Shown: positions 24,936 to 34,408 of the stretch, one piece after another
Layout of the letters: the number at the start of each line of letters is the position of its first letter
How positions within the stretch are numbered: position 1 is the first letter of the stretch
Source of the DNA: Actinomyces ruminicola
GTDB taxonomy: Bacteria; Actinomycetota; Actinomycetes; Actinomycetales; Actinomycetaceae
Assembly: GCF_900103885.1 (NCBI RefSeq)
Contig: NZ_FNIM01000005.1
Location: 85,643-149,642, forward strand
Direction: 5' to 3'
DNA: 64,000 bases
Notes under the pieces: model-generated
Seen by the model: only the letters and a program-made list of their open reading frames with translations
Told to the model about the DNA's origin: nothing
The model's database searches: none
Position numbers and translations under genes: made by a program

Positions 24936-25880
24936 TCAGCCCGCCCCGGCCGCGGCTGCCCCGAACACTTGGCCCGCCTCCGGCATACTCTCCTGAGCGC
25001 CTACTCCCAGAGTCGTCATGGCGCCGGCGCGGGCTGCGCACTCCAGCGCGTGTTCGATGGTCTCGTCTGTGGCCAGGGCGCCACAGAGGGCGCCCACGAA
25101 GGAGTCACCCGCACCGGTCGTGTCCACCGCATCGACCCGGCGCGCCGGCACCACCAGTACGCCTCCCGGACCCGCATACACGGCTCCCTGGGCGCCCAGG
25201 GTGATGACCACGTTCGGGGCGATCCTCCGCAGCCCCTCCGCCAGTCCGAGCCAACCCGCGACGTCCTGCGGGGCCCGGTTCCGGCCCGCATACCCCAGCG
25301 CCTCCTCCTCATTGACGATGAAGTAGTCGAAGAGCCCGAGTAGTTCATCGCCGTTCGAGACATGAGGCGCAGCGTTGATCACGGCGAGAACCTGATGCCT
25401 ACGCGCCCAGCGTCCCGCCGCAACGACGGCATCGGTCGGGACTTCGTTCTGTGTCAGTATCAGCGCGGGCCGCGGCGCCTCGGTGAGCGCTTCATCGATC
25501 ATCGCCGCCGTGACGCGGGCGTTGGCACCGGCGATCACGGTGGAGGACACAGTTCCATCCGGCATGCAGTGAACGAAGCCCAGACCCGTCGCTGCACCAT
25601 CGATCCGGGCGACGTGCATCTCCATACCCAGCAGCTTCAGCCTGTCGACGTATTCGCGTCCGCGGTCATCGGCACCCACTGCCCCGACGAAGGTCACCGG
25701 AAGTCCAAGTCGGGCAAGCTGGACCGCCTGGTTGGCGCCCTTCCCACCGAAGCTCATCACTGCGTCGGGCACACAGAGCGTCTCTCCCGGCCTGGGCAGT
25801 CGCTCCACCCTCACCGTAAAGTCCGTGTTGAGGCTGCCCACGACCGTGACATTCGGATTTGTTGATGTGGGTGCAGTCAT
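24936..25880 (-). CDS. PfkB family sugar kinase (ribokinase-like)
   Basis: A 314-residue ribokinase-family protein. VVGSLNTDFTVRVERLPRPGE with SFGGKGANQAVQLARLG is PfkB signature 1, and DTTGAGDSFVGALCGAL is signature 2 with the catalytic Asp. A ribose, deoxyribose or related pentose substrate is plausible but not proven. Its ATG overlaps the stop of the TIM-barrel isomerase gene by 4 bases. It ends the six-gene ABC-importer operon. Confidence 0.92.
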   Translation of the reverse strand: MTAPTSTNPNVTVVGSLNTDFTVRVERLPRPGETLCVPDAVMSFGGKGANQAVQLARLGLPVTFVGAVGADDRGREYVDRLKLLGMEMHVARIDGAATGLGFVHCMPDGTVSSTVIAGANARVTAAMIDEALTEAPRPALILTQNEVPTDAVVAAGRWARRHQVLAVINAAPHVSNGDELLGLFDYFIVNEEEALGYAGRNRAPQDVAGWLGLAEGLRRIAPNVVITLGAQGAVYAGPGGVLVVPARRVDAVDTTGAGDSFVGALCGALATDETIEHALECAARAGAMTTLGVGAQESMPEAGQVFGAAAAGAG

Positions 25881-26812
25881 TGCCGACCTCCTCCCAACAG
25901 TTCCAACCGCAGCGCCGCCCCCAGGAGCGCGTCCTGAGACTCGATAACCTCCTGGATGTGCTCCCCGTCCCGGCTCTCCAACAGTTTCAGCAGCCTGTTC
26001 GTCGCCGCCACGTTTGCGCTTAGTTCACCCGCCGCATCCTCCCGCACCGGGAAGGTATCGAAGTAGATCGGCGCCTGGTACCCGCCGCGCCTGAGCCAGT
26101 ACAGCAGCTCCAGGGTCTCCCACAGATGGACGGATCCAACGATCATGCCGTCATCGCTACCCCCGTACCCGTCATTGAGATGAATCCCGTAGAGCCTGCC
26201 CGCCGCGAGCAGAAGTGCCGCGGCGTGCGCCGGGTAGTCGCGTGCCATGATCATGTGGCAGAAGTCCAGAGTTGCACCCACGTTGGGGCGTTCGATGCGT
26301 TCAAGCAGGTAGAGGACGAAGCCGCTACTGGGGATCATGGTGTGAACGCGTTCCTCATAGGGCTTGTACTCGATGCTGAACCGCATGTCAGGGTGCTCGT
26401 CGGCGAGCCGCCGGTATACATCCACAAGCCGGTCCGTTGCACTCACGAAGTCCTTCTGGAAGGCGTAGTCGTAGCCGTCGTACCCGAGCCACAGGGTGAC
26501 CAGGTCGCTACCGAGGAATCTCGCGACATCTACGCCGGTACCGACCAGAGCATAAGCGTCGTCGGCGATCTCCGCCAACGGCCCCGTGAACTCTCCGGCC
26601 CGGAACCTGCTCCGGAACCTAACCGCGATCGAGTTAAGTTTCAGACCATGCTGCTTAAGCGCTTCGCTAACGACGTCGAGCCCGTCCGCAAAGTGCTCGG
26701 GGTAGTTGAGGTCGACGTACCCGACGCCGTCCACCGCAGCTATCGCGGCGAGCGCTCCCTCAACACTCACGCCCTGTTTTATGTATGAGTTTATTCTAGC
26801 CGAGTAGTCCAT
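25877..26812 (-). CDS. Sugar phosphate isomerase/epimerase (xylose isomerase-like TIM barrel)
   Basis: A 311-residue AP-endonuclease-2 superfamily protein. Metal-binding residues appear in SIEYKPYEERVH, ATLDFCHMIMA and GIHLNDGYGGSDDGM. The family includes inositol-pathway IolE/IolI, hydroxypyruvate isomerase and 3-keto sugar epimerases, so the reaction cannot be named. Only one base separates it from the lactonase-type gene upstream, and it overlaps the kinase gene downstream. Codon use is less G+C-rich than in the neighbouring region. Confidence 0.85.
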   Translation of the reverse strand: MDYSARINSYIKQGVSVEGALAAIAAVDGVGYVDLNYPEHFADGLDVVSEALKQHGLKLNSIAVRFRSRFRAGEFTGPLAEIADDAYALVGTGVDVARFLGSDLVTLWLGYDGYDYAFQKDFVSATDRLVDVYRRLADEHPDMRFSIEYKPYEERVHTMIPSSGFVLYLLERIERPNVGATLDFCHMIMARDYPAHAAALLLAAGRLYGIHLNDGYGGSDDGMIVGSVHLWETLELLYWLRRGGYQAPIYFDTFPVREDAAGELSANVAATNRLLKLLESRDGEHIQEVIESQDALLGAALRLELLGGGRQ

Positions 26813-26813
26813 A

Positions 26814-27788
26814 TCACTTATCCTGTTCCATCAGTGCATCCGCACCAGGGCCTGCACTCCCCCCGACCCCATGTCCTGCTTGTACCGATCTCTGGAGTCT
26901 CCCACCGTCCATGCGGTAGAAGTCGGTCGCTGTGCCAGCGAACAGCCGGCGCCGCTCGCCGTCGGAGAAGTCCGCGACCACTGCGGCGAATGCGGAGAAC
27001 AGCGTCCGCATATCCGAGTAGAGCGAATCGACGGGGAAGTTGCTGCCGAACATCGACCGCTTGACTCCGAACGCGTCAATCGCCGTCAGCAGTGGCCCCC
27101 TTATCGACTCCTCAGTCCAGTGGTGATCCGTTGTCCCCAGTGCGGAGAGCTTGACGAAGACGTTCTCGCGCCGGGCGAGCTCACGCAGCCCTCTCCCCCA
27201 GTTCCGCAGATACTCCGCGTTGCGGTAAATGGGCATCCCGAGGTGATCGAGAACGATTCGCGTAGACGGGAACGCATCCGCCAACCGTGCCGCGTCGACC
27301 AGCTGCCTGGGAAAGATCTGGAGGTCGAAGGACAATCCCAACGACTCGAGCCTGGCGAAGTTCTCTCGCCACGCGGACTCGTTCATGATTCCGTCACGGG
27401 CACGATGACTGTAATAGGGATCCGGATCCCAGTTGAGGATGTCCCGCACTCCCCGAATGGTCGAGAACCCCGCATATTCCTCCAGCAGTGCCGGCACAGA
27501 GGGGTCCAACAGATCAGCCTTCGCGACTTGCACGCTGTTAGTGCCGGCGAGCACCCCGTCCACCCACTCCGCCTCGCGCAGCGGCGAGGCGGCACCGTTC
27601 TCCACCACAACCGACGCACACACAGGTATCCCGGCGCAGTCTGCGCGGTAGTCCTCCATGGAGTAGTCGCGGCGCAGGGCCGTGTCGTCGCCGTGGTACC
27701 GCGGAATGGGCTCCCCACTGAGCCAGGGATAACCGTCACTGAGCCGGCACAGGTGGTGGTGCGCGTCGACTACCGGCACGTCAATCAT
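26814..27788 (-). CDS. Amidohydrolase-fold lactonase-like protein (COG3618 type)
   Basis: A 324-residue TIM-barrel hydrolase. The metal site is marked by VVDAHHHLCRL at the N-terminus, RIVLDHLGMP in the middle and MFGSNFPVDSLY near the end. Relatives hydrolyse fucono- and rhamnono-lactones or 2-pyrone-4,6-dicarboxylate. In this operon a sugar lactonase is the most natural reading, implying a dehydrogenase step upstream. It overlaps the permease gene by 8 bases. Confidence 0.85.
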   Translation of the reverse strand: MIDVPVVDAHHHLCRLSDGYPWLSGEPIPRYHGDDTALRRDYSMEDYRADCAGIPVCASVVVENGAASPLREAEWVDGVLAGTNSVQVAKADLLDPSVPALLEEYAGFSTIRGVRDILNWDPDPYYSHRARDGIMNESAWRENFARLESLGLSFDLQIFPRQLVDAARLADAFPSTRIVLDHLGMPIYRNAEYLRNWGRGLRELARRENVFVKLSALGTTDHHWTEESIRGPLLTAIDAFGVKRSMFGSNFPVDSLYSDMRTLFSAFAAVVADFSDGERRRLFAGTATDFYRMDGGRLQRSVQAGHGVGGSAGPGADALMEQDK

Positions 27789-28881
27789 GGTCGACCCCTG
27801 AAGCGTCCGCCTCCGTTGCGGGCACGCTGGTCGGCAGCCCCGGTTCTCGAGCTCCGTCCGTTGACCCGTCCAGCTGCTTGGGCCGCTTGGTGCCGCGCCT
27901 CATGGCCGGCCAGTTCTTCCCTACTTGGTCGAAGGTGACCGCGACGACCACTACGAGGCCGGTGACGATCTGCTCGTAGAAGCTCGGGACGCTGAGAAGC
28001 ACGAGGCCATTGGTCAATGCACCGAGAATCAGCGCGCCGATAATCGTCCCCCCGATGCTGCCCTCGCCGCCCATCAGATTGGCGCCGCCGATCACGGAGG
28101 AGGCGATCGCCGTCATCTGGTAGGGAGCCCCCGCCTCCGACTGTGCCGCCGAGATGCGGGCAACGACCACCATCCCTCCCAGGCCGGACAAGGTGCCGGC
28201 CAGGATATACACCATGATCTTGACGCGGGCGACGTTGACTCCGGAGAGCCAGGCGGTCTCCTCACTGCCGCCCGTTGCGATCACGTTCTGCCCGAACACG
28301 GTGCGCCGGAGCAGGAACCAGCAGATGATTGCGCAGATGGCGACGGCCGCTACCGAGGTGGGCACGCCCATGATTCGCGAGTTCAGAATCATGACGAATG
28401 GCTTGGGTATGTTGTACACGGGCAAACCGTCGGTCACGACGTACGCCAAGCCTTGAAATATCGACATGGTTCCCAGAGTCGCGATGAATGGTGGTAGCCG
28501 CACGAGTGCCACCAGAACTCCATTGACCAAACCGCATAGCGCACCGACCACGAGACCGACCAGGAAACCCAGGTACGGGTTCATTCCCTGGTTGACCATG
28601 AGCGCCGCACTGACCATGCCCGACAGGCTCGCTATTGAGCCCACCGACAGGTCGATGCCGCCGGTGATGATGACGAAGGTCATGCCCAGGCCGATGAGAC
28701 CGTTCACGCAGGCAGAGATGGCGACATCTCGCAGGTTGTCGAGTCCCAGGAACCGGGGGTTGAGTATGCCGAACCCCAGGTAGATCACCAGGGCGGCGAT
28801 CGCGATGGTGAACGCCTGAGCGTTGATGCGGGAGCGCCAGGCTGCTACGGCGCTGCTGATACTGTTCATATCCGTTCTCAT
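27781..28881 (-). CDS. Sugar ABC transporter permease (RbsC family)
   Basis: A 366-residue membrane protein with about 9-10 hydrophobic segments. GLGMTFVIITGGIDLSVGSIASLSG and GLGGMVVVARISAAQSEAG are typical of ribose/autoinducer-2 permeases, and GANLMGGEGSIGGTIIGAL is the coupling loop. The last 40 residues are a hydrophilic tail. The start is uncertain: ATG 28881 and ATG 28869 are both possible and neither has a strong ribosome site. It lies between the ATPase gene and the lactonase gene. Confidence 0.92.
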   Translation of the reverse strand: MRTDMNSISSAVAAWRSRINAQAFTIAIAALVIYLGFGILNPRFLGLDNLRDVAISACVNGLIGLGMTFVIITGGIDLSVGSIASLSGMVSAALMVNQGMNPYLGFLVGLVVGALCGLVNGVLVALVRLPPFIATLGTMSIFQGLAYVVTDGLPVYNIPKPFVMILNSRIMGVPTSVAAVAICAIICWFLLRRTVFGQNVIATGGSEETAWLSGVNVARVKIMVYILAGTLSGLGGMVVVARISAAQSEAGAPYQMTAIASSVIGGANLMGGEGSIGGTIIGALILGALTNGLVLLSVPSFYEQIVTGLVVVVAVTFDQVGKNWPAMRRGTKRPKQLDGSTDGAREPGLPTSVPATEADASGVDHD

Positions 28882-28902
28882 TCCAGAGGTTGGGCCATCG
28901 CG

Positions 28903-30411
28903 TCAGGCGGCATCGTCATCGACACCGACTGCGGCTGCGACGAGGTTTTGTTCGGTGATGTCATTGCCCGAGAACTCGTCGACCACTCGCCCCTCCCTCA
29001 TGACGAGGGCGCGGTCGCTGAGCGCGATGATCTCGGGCATGTCGGAGGACACGACGACGACGGCGCAGCCCTGACGCGTCAGGTCATCGATGAGCGCGTA
29101 TATCTCAGCGCGCCCTCCGACATCTACCCCCTTCGTCGGCTCGTCGAAGAGGAAGACACGGGCATTGGTAGTAAGCCACTTGCCGAGAACGATCTTCTGC
29201 TGGTTGCCGCCGGAGAAGTCCCGCGCCTTGGCCCTGACGTTCCTGGGTTTCAGGTCGACGGAGGCAGACAGCTTCGTCGCCGCCGCCACCTGTTTGCGCG
29301 GGGAAACAGTCCCCATTCGGGATCCCATCATCGCACCATTCGGCAGTGCGAAGTTCTCGTATGCAGAGGTCAGCAGAACCAGCCCCTGGTTCTTCCTGTC
29401 CTCGGGAATGAAGGCAATGCCCGCGCGCTTCGCGTCTTCGGGACTCCTTATGCGCCGGACGCGTCCGGCGATCCCCACCTTCGCCTCCGTGCGCGGATCC
29501 GCGTGAACGATCGCTCTGAGCAGTTCGGTACGACCAGAGCCGACAAGTCCGGAGATCCCCACGACCTCCCCGCCGCGTACGGCGAAGGAGACAGGGCCGA
29601 CTCCCTTCGGATGAGTGGCGTCGTCGACAGACAACAGCACCGCACTACCCTCAAGATCACGCTTGGGACGCTGATAGTCGAGCAACTCACGCCCCACCAT
29701 CGCCCGAACGATGTCGCGGGATGTCGTGTTGGTGATCCTCTCGTCAAAGCTCGCCCGACCGTCGCGCAGAACGACCACCCGATCGGAGATCCTCATGACT
29801 TCGTTCATCTTGTGGGAGACGAAGAGGATGCCGATGTTCTTCTCGTGAGCCAGCTGCCGAACACGTTCGATCACGGCGGTGGCGTTCTGCTCCACCATCG
29901 CGGTCGTAGGCTCGTCGAGCGCCACGATTCTCGCGCCGAAGGCGAAGGCCCTGGCGATCGTCAAGGCGTGCCTCTCGGCCGGGCTCAGAGTCCTCATGGG
30001 CCGGTCGGCACCGAACGCGAACCCCATGCGGCGCACGTCGCTCATCGCGGCCGACACGGCGCCTGACGCGGCTCTGCGGGCGGCGCGCCCCAATCCGATG
30101 AGTATGTTCTGCTCCACCGTGAGCTGAGGAACAATGGCGGGTTCCTGATGAGCGATGACAATGCCGTCACGCCGTGCGGACTCAGGGGTGTACTCGCTAC
30201 GGACCGTGCCCTCAATGGACAGCCGTCCGCGGTCCGGACGCAGTGATCCGCTGAGGATACGCAGGAATGTGCTCTTGCCCGCGCCGTTCTCGCCTGCGAG
30301 TGTGAGGACCTCCCCATGATGCAGCTCGAAGGACACGTCGGCCAGGGCCAGCACCCCTGGGAACTGCTTTCGGATCCCCTCGACCCGTAGCAGCGGCTCC
30401 GAAGAACTCAT
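28903..30411 (-). CDS. Sugar ABC transporter ATP-binding protein (RbsA family, two ATPase domains)
   Basis: A 502-residue duplicated ATPase. Domain 1 has Walker A GENGAGKST and Walker B IVALDEPTTAM with a variant signature LSPAERH. Domain 2 has the degenerate Walker A GLVGSGRTE, signature FSGGNQQK and Walker B VFLFDEPTKGVDVG. This asymmetry is normal for the family. It powers the importer formed with the permease and binding protein on either side. Confidence 0.94.
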   Translation of the reverse strand: MSSSEPLLRVEGIRKQFPGVLALADVSFELHHGEVLTLAGENGAGKSTFLRILSGSLRPDRGRLSIEGTVRSEYTPESARRDGIVIAHQEPAIVPQLTVEQNILIGLGRAARRAASGAVSAAMSDVRRMGFAFGADRPMRTLSPAERHALTIARAFAFGARIVALDEPTTAMVEQNATAVIERVRQLAHEKNIGILFVSHKMNEVMRISDRVVVLRDGRASFDERITNTTSRDIVRAMVGRELLDYQRPKRDLEGSAVLLSVDDATHPKGVGPVSFAVRGGEVVGISGLVGSGRTELLRAIVHADPRTEAKVGIAGRVRRIRSPEDAKRAGIAFIPEDRKNQGLVLLTSAYENFALPNGAMMGSRMGTVSPRKQVAAATKLSASVDLKPRNVRAKARDFSGGNQQKIVLGKWLTTNARVFLFDEPTKGVDVGGRAEIYALIDDLTRQGCAVVVVSSDMPEIIALSDRALVMREGRVVDEFSGNDITEQNLVAAAVGVDDDAA

Positions 30412-30430
30412 GATCGCATCTCCGGACTGC

Positions 30431-31498
30431 TCACGGCATGCCGGTCAGATAGTCGTTCACGTTCGCCTCATCCACGATGAAGGCGGGAACATCTACGAAC
30501 GCGGGAACCTTTTCCCCCGCGAGCATCCACAGCGCCACCTTGACGCCGCTGCTGCCCTCTGTGGTCGGACGCTCGGAGACAGTCGCCGTGTACCCGTTGT
30601 CATTCGCGATCTCGGTCTTGGCCTGGGGGATGCCGTCGGTTCCCACCAGGATGACCTCCCCCTGCTTCCCCTTCTCCTGGATAGCAGACATCGCGCCCAG
30701 GGCCATGGTGTCGTTCTGGCAATAGATGGCCGCCAAGTCGTCATTGGCGGTGAGCATCCCCGCAGCAGTGTCCTTTGCCAGTGCCGTGTCCCATTTGGCG
30801 GTGGTCGAAGCAACCAGCTCGATGTTCGGATAGTCCGCTTCAAGCGTCTCCCGGAAGCCCGTGCCGCGGTTCTGGGCGTTGGAGGACCCCGGATCTCCCT
30901 CGATCATGGCGACTTTTCCACCGTTCGGAAGCTTCTCCGCGATGTACGCCGCGGCGGTGGCACCGATCGTCGTGGCGTCGGGTCCGACGTAGACGGTGCC
31001 CTTCACACTGCTCGCGGCATCGTTCAGGATGATGACAGGGATGCCCTTCCCGATCGCGTCCTCGAAGACGGAATCCAGCGCTGTGGCTGAGATCGGGGAC
31101 GCCAGGATCGCCGAGCAGCCCGATTTCATCGCCGACTGGGCCTTGTCCAACTGCTCGGTGATGGAGGCCTCGTCGGTGACCGCATAGGTCTCGTACTCGA
31201 CGCCGTACTCCTGCGCCGCCTGTTCGAAACCATCGCGTTCGAAGCTCCAGTACTCGTTCGATAGGGTTCTGGTGATGTAGCACAACCGGATGTCCGAGCC
31301 GGCCGTCGGGGCTCCGAGCTCGTTCTCAATGTCCTCGATGGGTGTCTTGCCATCCGCATCCACCAGGGACACGACATCGACCCCGCCCGCTCCAGCATCC
31401 GAACCGGCGTCATCTGCGGGTGAGCAGGCGGCGAGAAGCCCCGTCGCCAGGGTGCCGACGCACAGTGCGGCGAGTGATTTGAATCGAAGGCTGTTCAT
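30431..31498 (-). CDS. Sugar ABC transporter substrate-binding lipoprotein
   Basis: A 355-residue periplasmic-binding-type lipoprotein (peripla_BP_4 type). The signal peptide ends in the lipobox LLAAC, with Cys25 as the lipid site. Two Rossmann lobes follow; GSDIRLCYITRTLSNEYW begins the first, and VGTDGIPQAKTEIA lies in the ligand region. Related to ribose and autoinducer-2 binding proteins. It is the first gene of the importer operon; palindromic GATC sites lie upstream. The start is the ATG before NSLRFK, with GAGGAAG about 10 bases upstream. Confidence 0.93.
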   Translation of the reverse strand: MNSLRFKSLAALCVGTLATGLLAACSPADDAGSDAGAGGVDVVSLVDADGKTPIEDIENELGAPTAGSDIRLCYITRTLSNEYWSFERDGFEQAAQEYGVEYETYAVTDEASITEQLDKAQSAMKSGCSAILASPISATALDSVFEDAIGKGIPVIILNDAASSVKGTVYVGPDATTIGATAAAYIAEKLPNGGKVAMIEGDPGSSNAQNRGTGFRETLEADYPNIELVASTTAKWDTALAKDTAAGMLTANDDLAAIYCQNDTMALGAMSAIQEKGKQGEVILVGTDGIPQAKTEIANDNGYTATVSERPTTEGSSGVKVALWMLAGEKVPAFVDVPAFIVDEANVNDYLTGMP

Positions 31499-31558
31499 GT
31501 GACCACAACTTCCTCGTTGAAGGCGCCCCGCTTCACTGCGGCTGGCGCTGGTAAGAAA

Positions 31559-31645
31559 ATGATCGCACCGATCATCTTTGGCACACAAGATGCGAGTAAC
31601 GATCCGTTATGAAACAGTTAGGCGATCAGACCGATCACAGTGATC
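31559..31645 (-). promoter_or_regulatory. Operator region upstream of the ABC importer operon
   Basis: A perfect GATCG-CAC-CGATC palindrome at 31561-31573, extended to ATGATCG/CGATCAT, and a second site GATCA-GAC-CGATC at 31624-31636. An overlapping GATCAC-A-GTGATC repeat lies at 31633-31645. The first two share the spacing and half-sites of the sequences upstream of the MFS transporter gene at 24743 and 24829. Confidence 0.6.
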
Positions 31646-31786
31646 TTCGCTCCCTCGGGGGATCCGGAGTCACCAGCCTGCAGGATTTCAATGCTCATGC
31701 ACCCGGTGCGACAATCACCGCAAGCAGTTGCCCCGCCCACCCCGCGGGCGGCGGGCTTACCGTTTCACCACACCGAAGGAGCTTTC

Positions 31787-34375
31787 GTGCCCGGTCAGAA
31801 CCTCACCCGCGAGGAGGCAGTGGCACGCGCCGCCGTCGTCTCCACCGACAGCTACGACATCGTCCTCGATCTGTCCGGCGCCGCCGACCCCACCAATGCG
31901 ACCTTCCGCTCCACCACGACGGTCCGCTTCACCGCCGACCCGGGAGCCTCCACCTTCATCGACCTGATCGCCCCGGTCGTCCACGCGGTGACGCTCAACG
32001 GCACCGAGCTGGACCCGAGCCAGGTGTTCGCAGACTCGCGTATCGCGCTGGCGGACCTGCGCGCGGACAACGAGCTGACCGTCGTCGCCGACTGCGCCTA
32101 CATGCACACCGGCGAGGGGCTGCACCGCTTCACCGACCCGGCAGACGGCGAGACCTACCTGTACACCCAGTTCGAGGTGCCCGACGCCCGCCGCGTGTAC
32201 ACCGTGTTCGAGCAGCCCGATCTGAAGGCGACCTTCCGCTTCACCGTCACCGTTCCCGACGGCTGGACGGTCCTGTCCAACTCCCCCACCCCCGTGCCCG
32301 TACCGGCGGCCCCCGGCACGCACACCTTCGCCTTCGCCCCCTGCGAGCGCATCAGCTCCTACATCACCGCGATCGTCGCCGGCCCCTATGTGGGCGCCAC
32401 CGACGTCTACACCGCCCCCGACGGCCGCACCGTCCCCCTGGGCGTGTACTGCCGCAAGAGCCTGGAGGCGTTCATGGACGCCGAGGAGATCCTGTCGATC
32501 ACCAAGAGCGGCTTCGCCTACTACGAGGAGCTGTTCGGCACCCCGTACGCCTTCACCAAGTACGACCAGGCCTTCGTGCCCGAGTTCAACGCCGGCGCCA
32601 TGGAGAACGCCGGCATAGTCACCCACCGCGACGACTACATCTTCCGCTCCCGGCCCGTGCAGGCGCGCGTCGAGCGCCGCGCCGAGACCATCCTCCACGA
32701 GCTGGCGCACATGTGGTTCGGGGACATGGTCACCATGAAGTGGTGGGACGACCTGTGGCTGAACGAGTCCTTCGCCGAGTACTGCTCCACGCTCGCCGTC
32801 GCCGAGGCCACCCGCTGGACGGACGCCTGGACCACCTTCCAGGTGCTGGAGAAGAACTGGGCCTACAACCAGGATCAGCTCTCCTCCACCCACCCGATCG
32901 CCGCGGACATCAACGACCTGCACGACGTGGAGGTCAACTTCGACGGCATCACCTACGCCAAGGGCGCCTCCGTGCTGTCGGCGCTGGTAGCCTACGTGGG
33001 GCGCGAGTCCTTCTTCGCCGGCATCAAGAACTACCTGGCGGCCCACGCCTACGCCAACGCCACCCTCGCCGACCTGCTCGGCGAGCTGGAGCGGGTCTCC
33101 GGCCGCGACCTGTCGGCCTGGACGCGGGTCTGGCTGCAGGAGGCGGGCGTGACCACGCTGCGCCTGGAGCTGGAAACCGGCGCCGACGGCGTGATCACCT
33201 CCGCGGCCGTTCTGCAGGAGATCCCGGCCGGCTCCCCCGCCTCGCAGCGCCCGCACCGGGTGGTGCTGGGCTCCTACTCCCTCGGCGCGCAGGAGCAGAT
33301 CCTCGAGCGCACCGGCCGCATCGAGCTCGACGTCACCGGAGAGCGCGCCGAGGTACCCGAACTGGTCGGCACCGCCCGCCCCGACGTCCTCCTCCTGAAC
33401 GACGAGGACCTGACCTACGCCAAGGTGCGCCTGGACGATGCCTCGCTCGCCACCGGCCTGCAGCACGTGGACGCCTTCACCACCTCGCTGCCGCGCTCGC
33501 TGCTGGTCGCCAGCGCCTGGGACATGGTGCGTGACGCAGAGTTCCCGGCGGCTGACTTCCTCGCCGCGGCGCTGCGGGCGCTGCGCACCGAGACGCATTC
33601 CAGCGTCGTGCAGGGGCTGTTGGCGCGGGTGGCGACCTGCCTGTCGACCTACCTGCCGCCGTCCGTGCGCCGGGACGCGGCCACGGCCACCACCGACACG
33701 CTGCTCGACCTGGCGCGCGCCGCCGAGGCGGGCAGTGACAAGCAGCTGCAGCTGGTGCGCGCCGTCGCCGCCCACGCCGCCACCCCCGCCCAGCTCGACG
33801 CCGTCGCCGCCTGGCTGGACGGCTCCGCCGCGCTACCGGGCCTGGTGGTGGACCAGGACCTGCGCTGGGAGTTGCTGGTGGGCCTGGTCGCCGCCGGCCG
33901 CTGCGGCGAGCCGGAGATCGCCGCCGAGGAGGCGGGCGACCGCACCACTACCGGCCGCGAGCGCGCCGCCCAGGCACGTGCCGCCGTGCCCACGCCGGAG
34001 GCGAAGGCCGCCGCGTGGCGCGAGCTGGTCGACAACGCCGCCCTGCCCAATGAGACGCAGGTGAAGATGCTTGCCGGATTCAGCATGGTCGAACGCGCCC
34101 CCGAGCTGCTCGTCCCCTACGTCTCCGAGTACGTCAAGGAGGCTGACGGCATCTGGAGCTCGCGCACCTTCCACATGGCCGAGAACCTGCTGTACCGGCT
34201 GTGGTCCTGCGCCACCGTGGGCCTGCCCGACGTCGACCCGGCGGCGGCGCTGGAGGACTGGCTCGCCGCCCACGCGGACGCGCCCGCCGCCTTCCGCCGG
34301 ATCGTGCAGGAGAACCTGGACGACACCCGGCGGGTGCTGAGCGTTCAGGCCTGTTCCCGGCCCGTCGCGGGCTGA
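31787..34375 (+). CDS. pepN: Aminopeptidase N (M1 family)
   Basis: An 862-residue zinc aminopeptidase that removes N-terminal residues from peptides in the cytoplasm. The exopeptidase loop GAMENAG and the zinc site HELAHMWFGDMVTMKWWDDLWLNESFAEY are intact, with HELAH at residues 304-308. An ERAP1-like helical C-terminal domain (about 510-860) follows. The start is GTG at 31787, with AAGGAG 6 bases upstream; the frame extends further up but is not supported. A PTS IIA gene follows after 33 bases. Confidence 0.96.
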   Translation: MPGQNLTREEAVARAAVVSTDSYDIVLDLSGAADPTNATFRSTTTVRFTADPGASTFIDLIAPVVHAVTLNGTELDPSQVFADSRIALADLRADNELTVVADCAYMHTGEGLHRFTDPADGETYLYTQFEVPDARRVYTVFEQPDLKATFRFTVTVPDGWTVLSNSPTPVPVPAAPGTHTFAFAPCERISSYITAIVAGPYVGATDVYTAPDGRTVPLGVYCRKSLEAFMDAEEILSITKSGFAYYEELFGTPYAFTKYDQAFVPEFNAGAMENAGIVTHRDDYIFRSRPVQARVERRAETILHELAHMWFGDMVTMKWWDDLWLNESFAEYCSTLAVAEATRWTDAWTTFQVLEKNWAYNQDQLSSTHPIAADINDLHDVEVNFDGITYAKGASVLSALVAYVGRESFFAGIKNYLAAHAYANATLADLLGELERVSGRDLSAWTRVWLQEAGVTTLRLELETGADGVITSAAVLQEIPAGSPASQRPHRVVLGSYSLGAQEQILERTGRIELDVTGERAEVPELVGTARPDVLLLNDEDLTYAKVRLDDASLATGLQHVDAFTTSLPRSLLVASAWDMVRDAEFPAADFLAAALRALRTETHSSVVQGLLARVATCLSTYLPPSVRRDAATATTDTLLDLARAAEAGSDKQLQLVRAVAAHAATPAQLDAVAAWLDGSAALPGLVVDQDLRWELLVGLVAAGRCGEPEIAAEEAGDRTTTGRERAAQARAAVPTPEAKAAAWRELVDNAALPNETQVKMLAGFSMVERAPELLVPYVSEYVKEADGIWSSRTFHMAENLLYRLWSCATVGLPDVDPAAALEDWLAAHADAPAAFRRIVQENLDDTRRVLSVQACSRPVAG

Positions 34376-34408
34376 GGGGCCTCGGCACGAGATCTTGGAG
34401 GAACCGCT

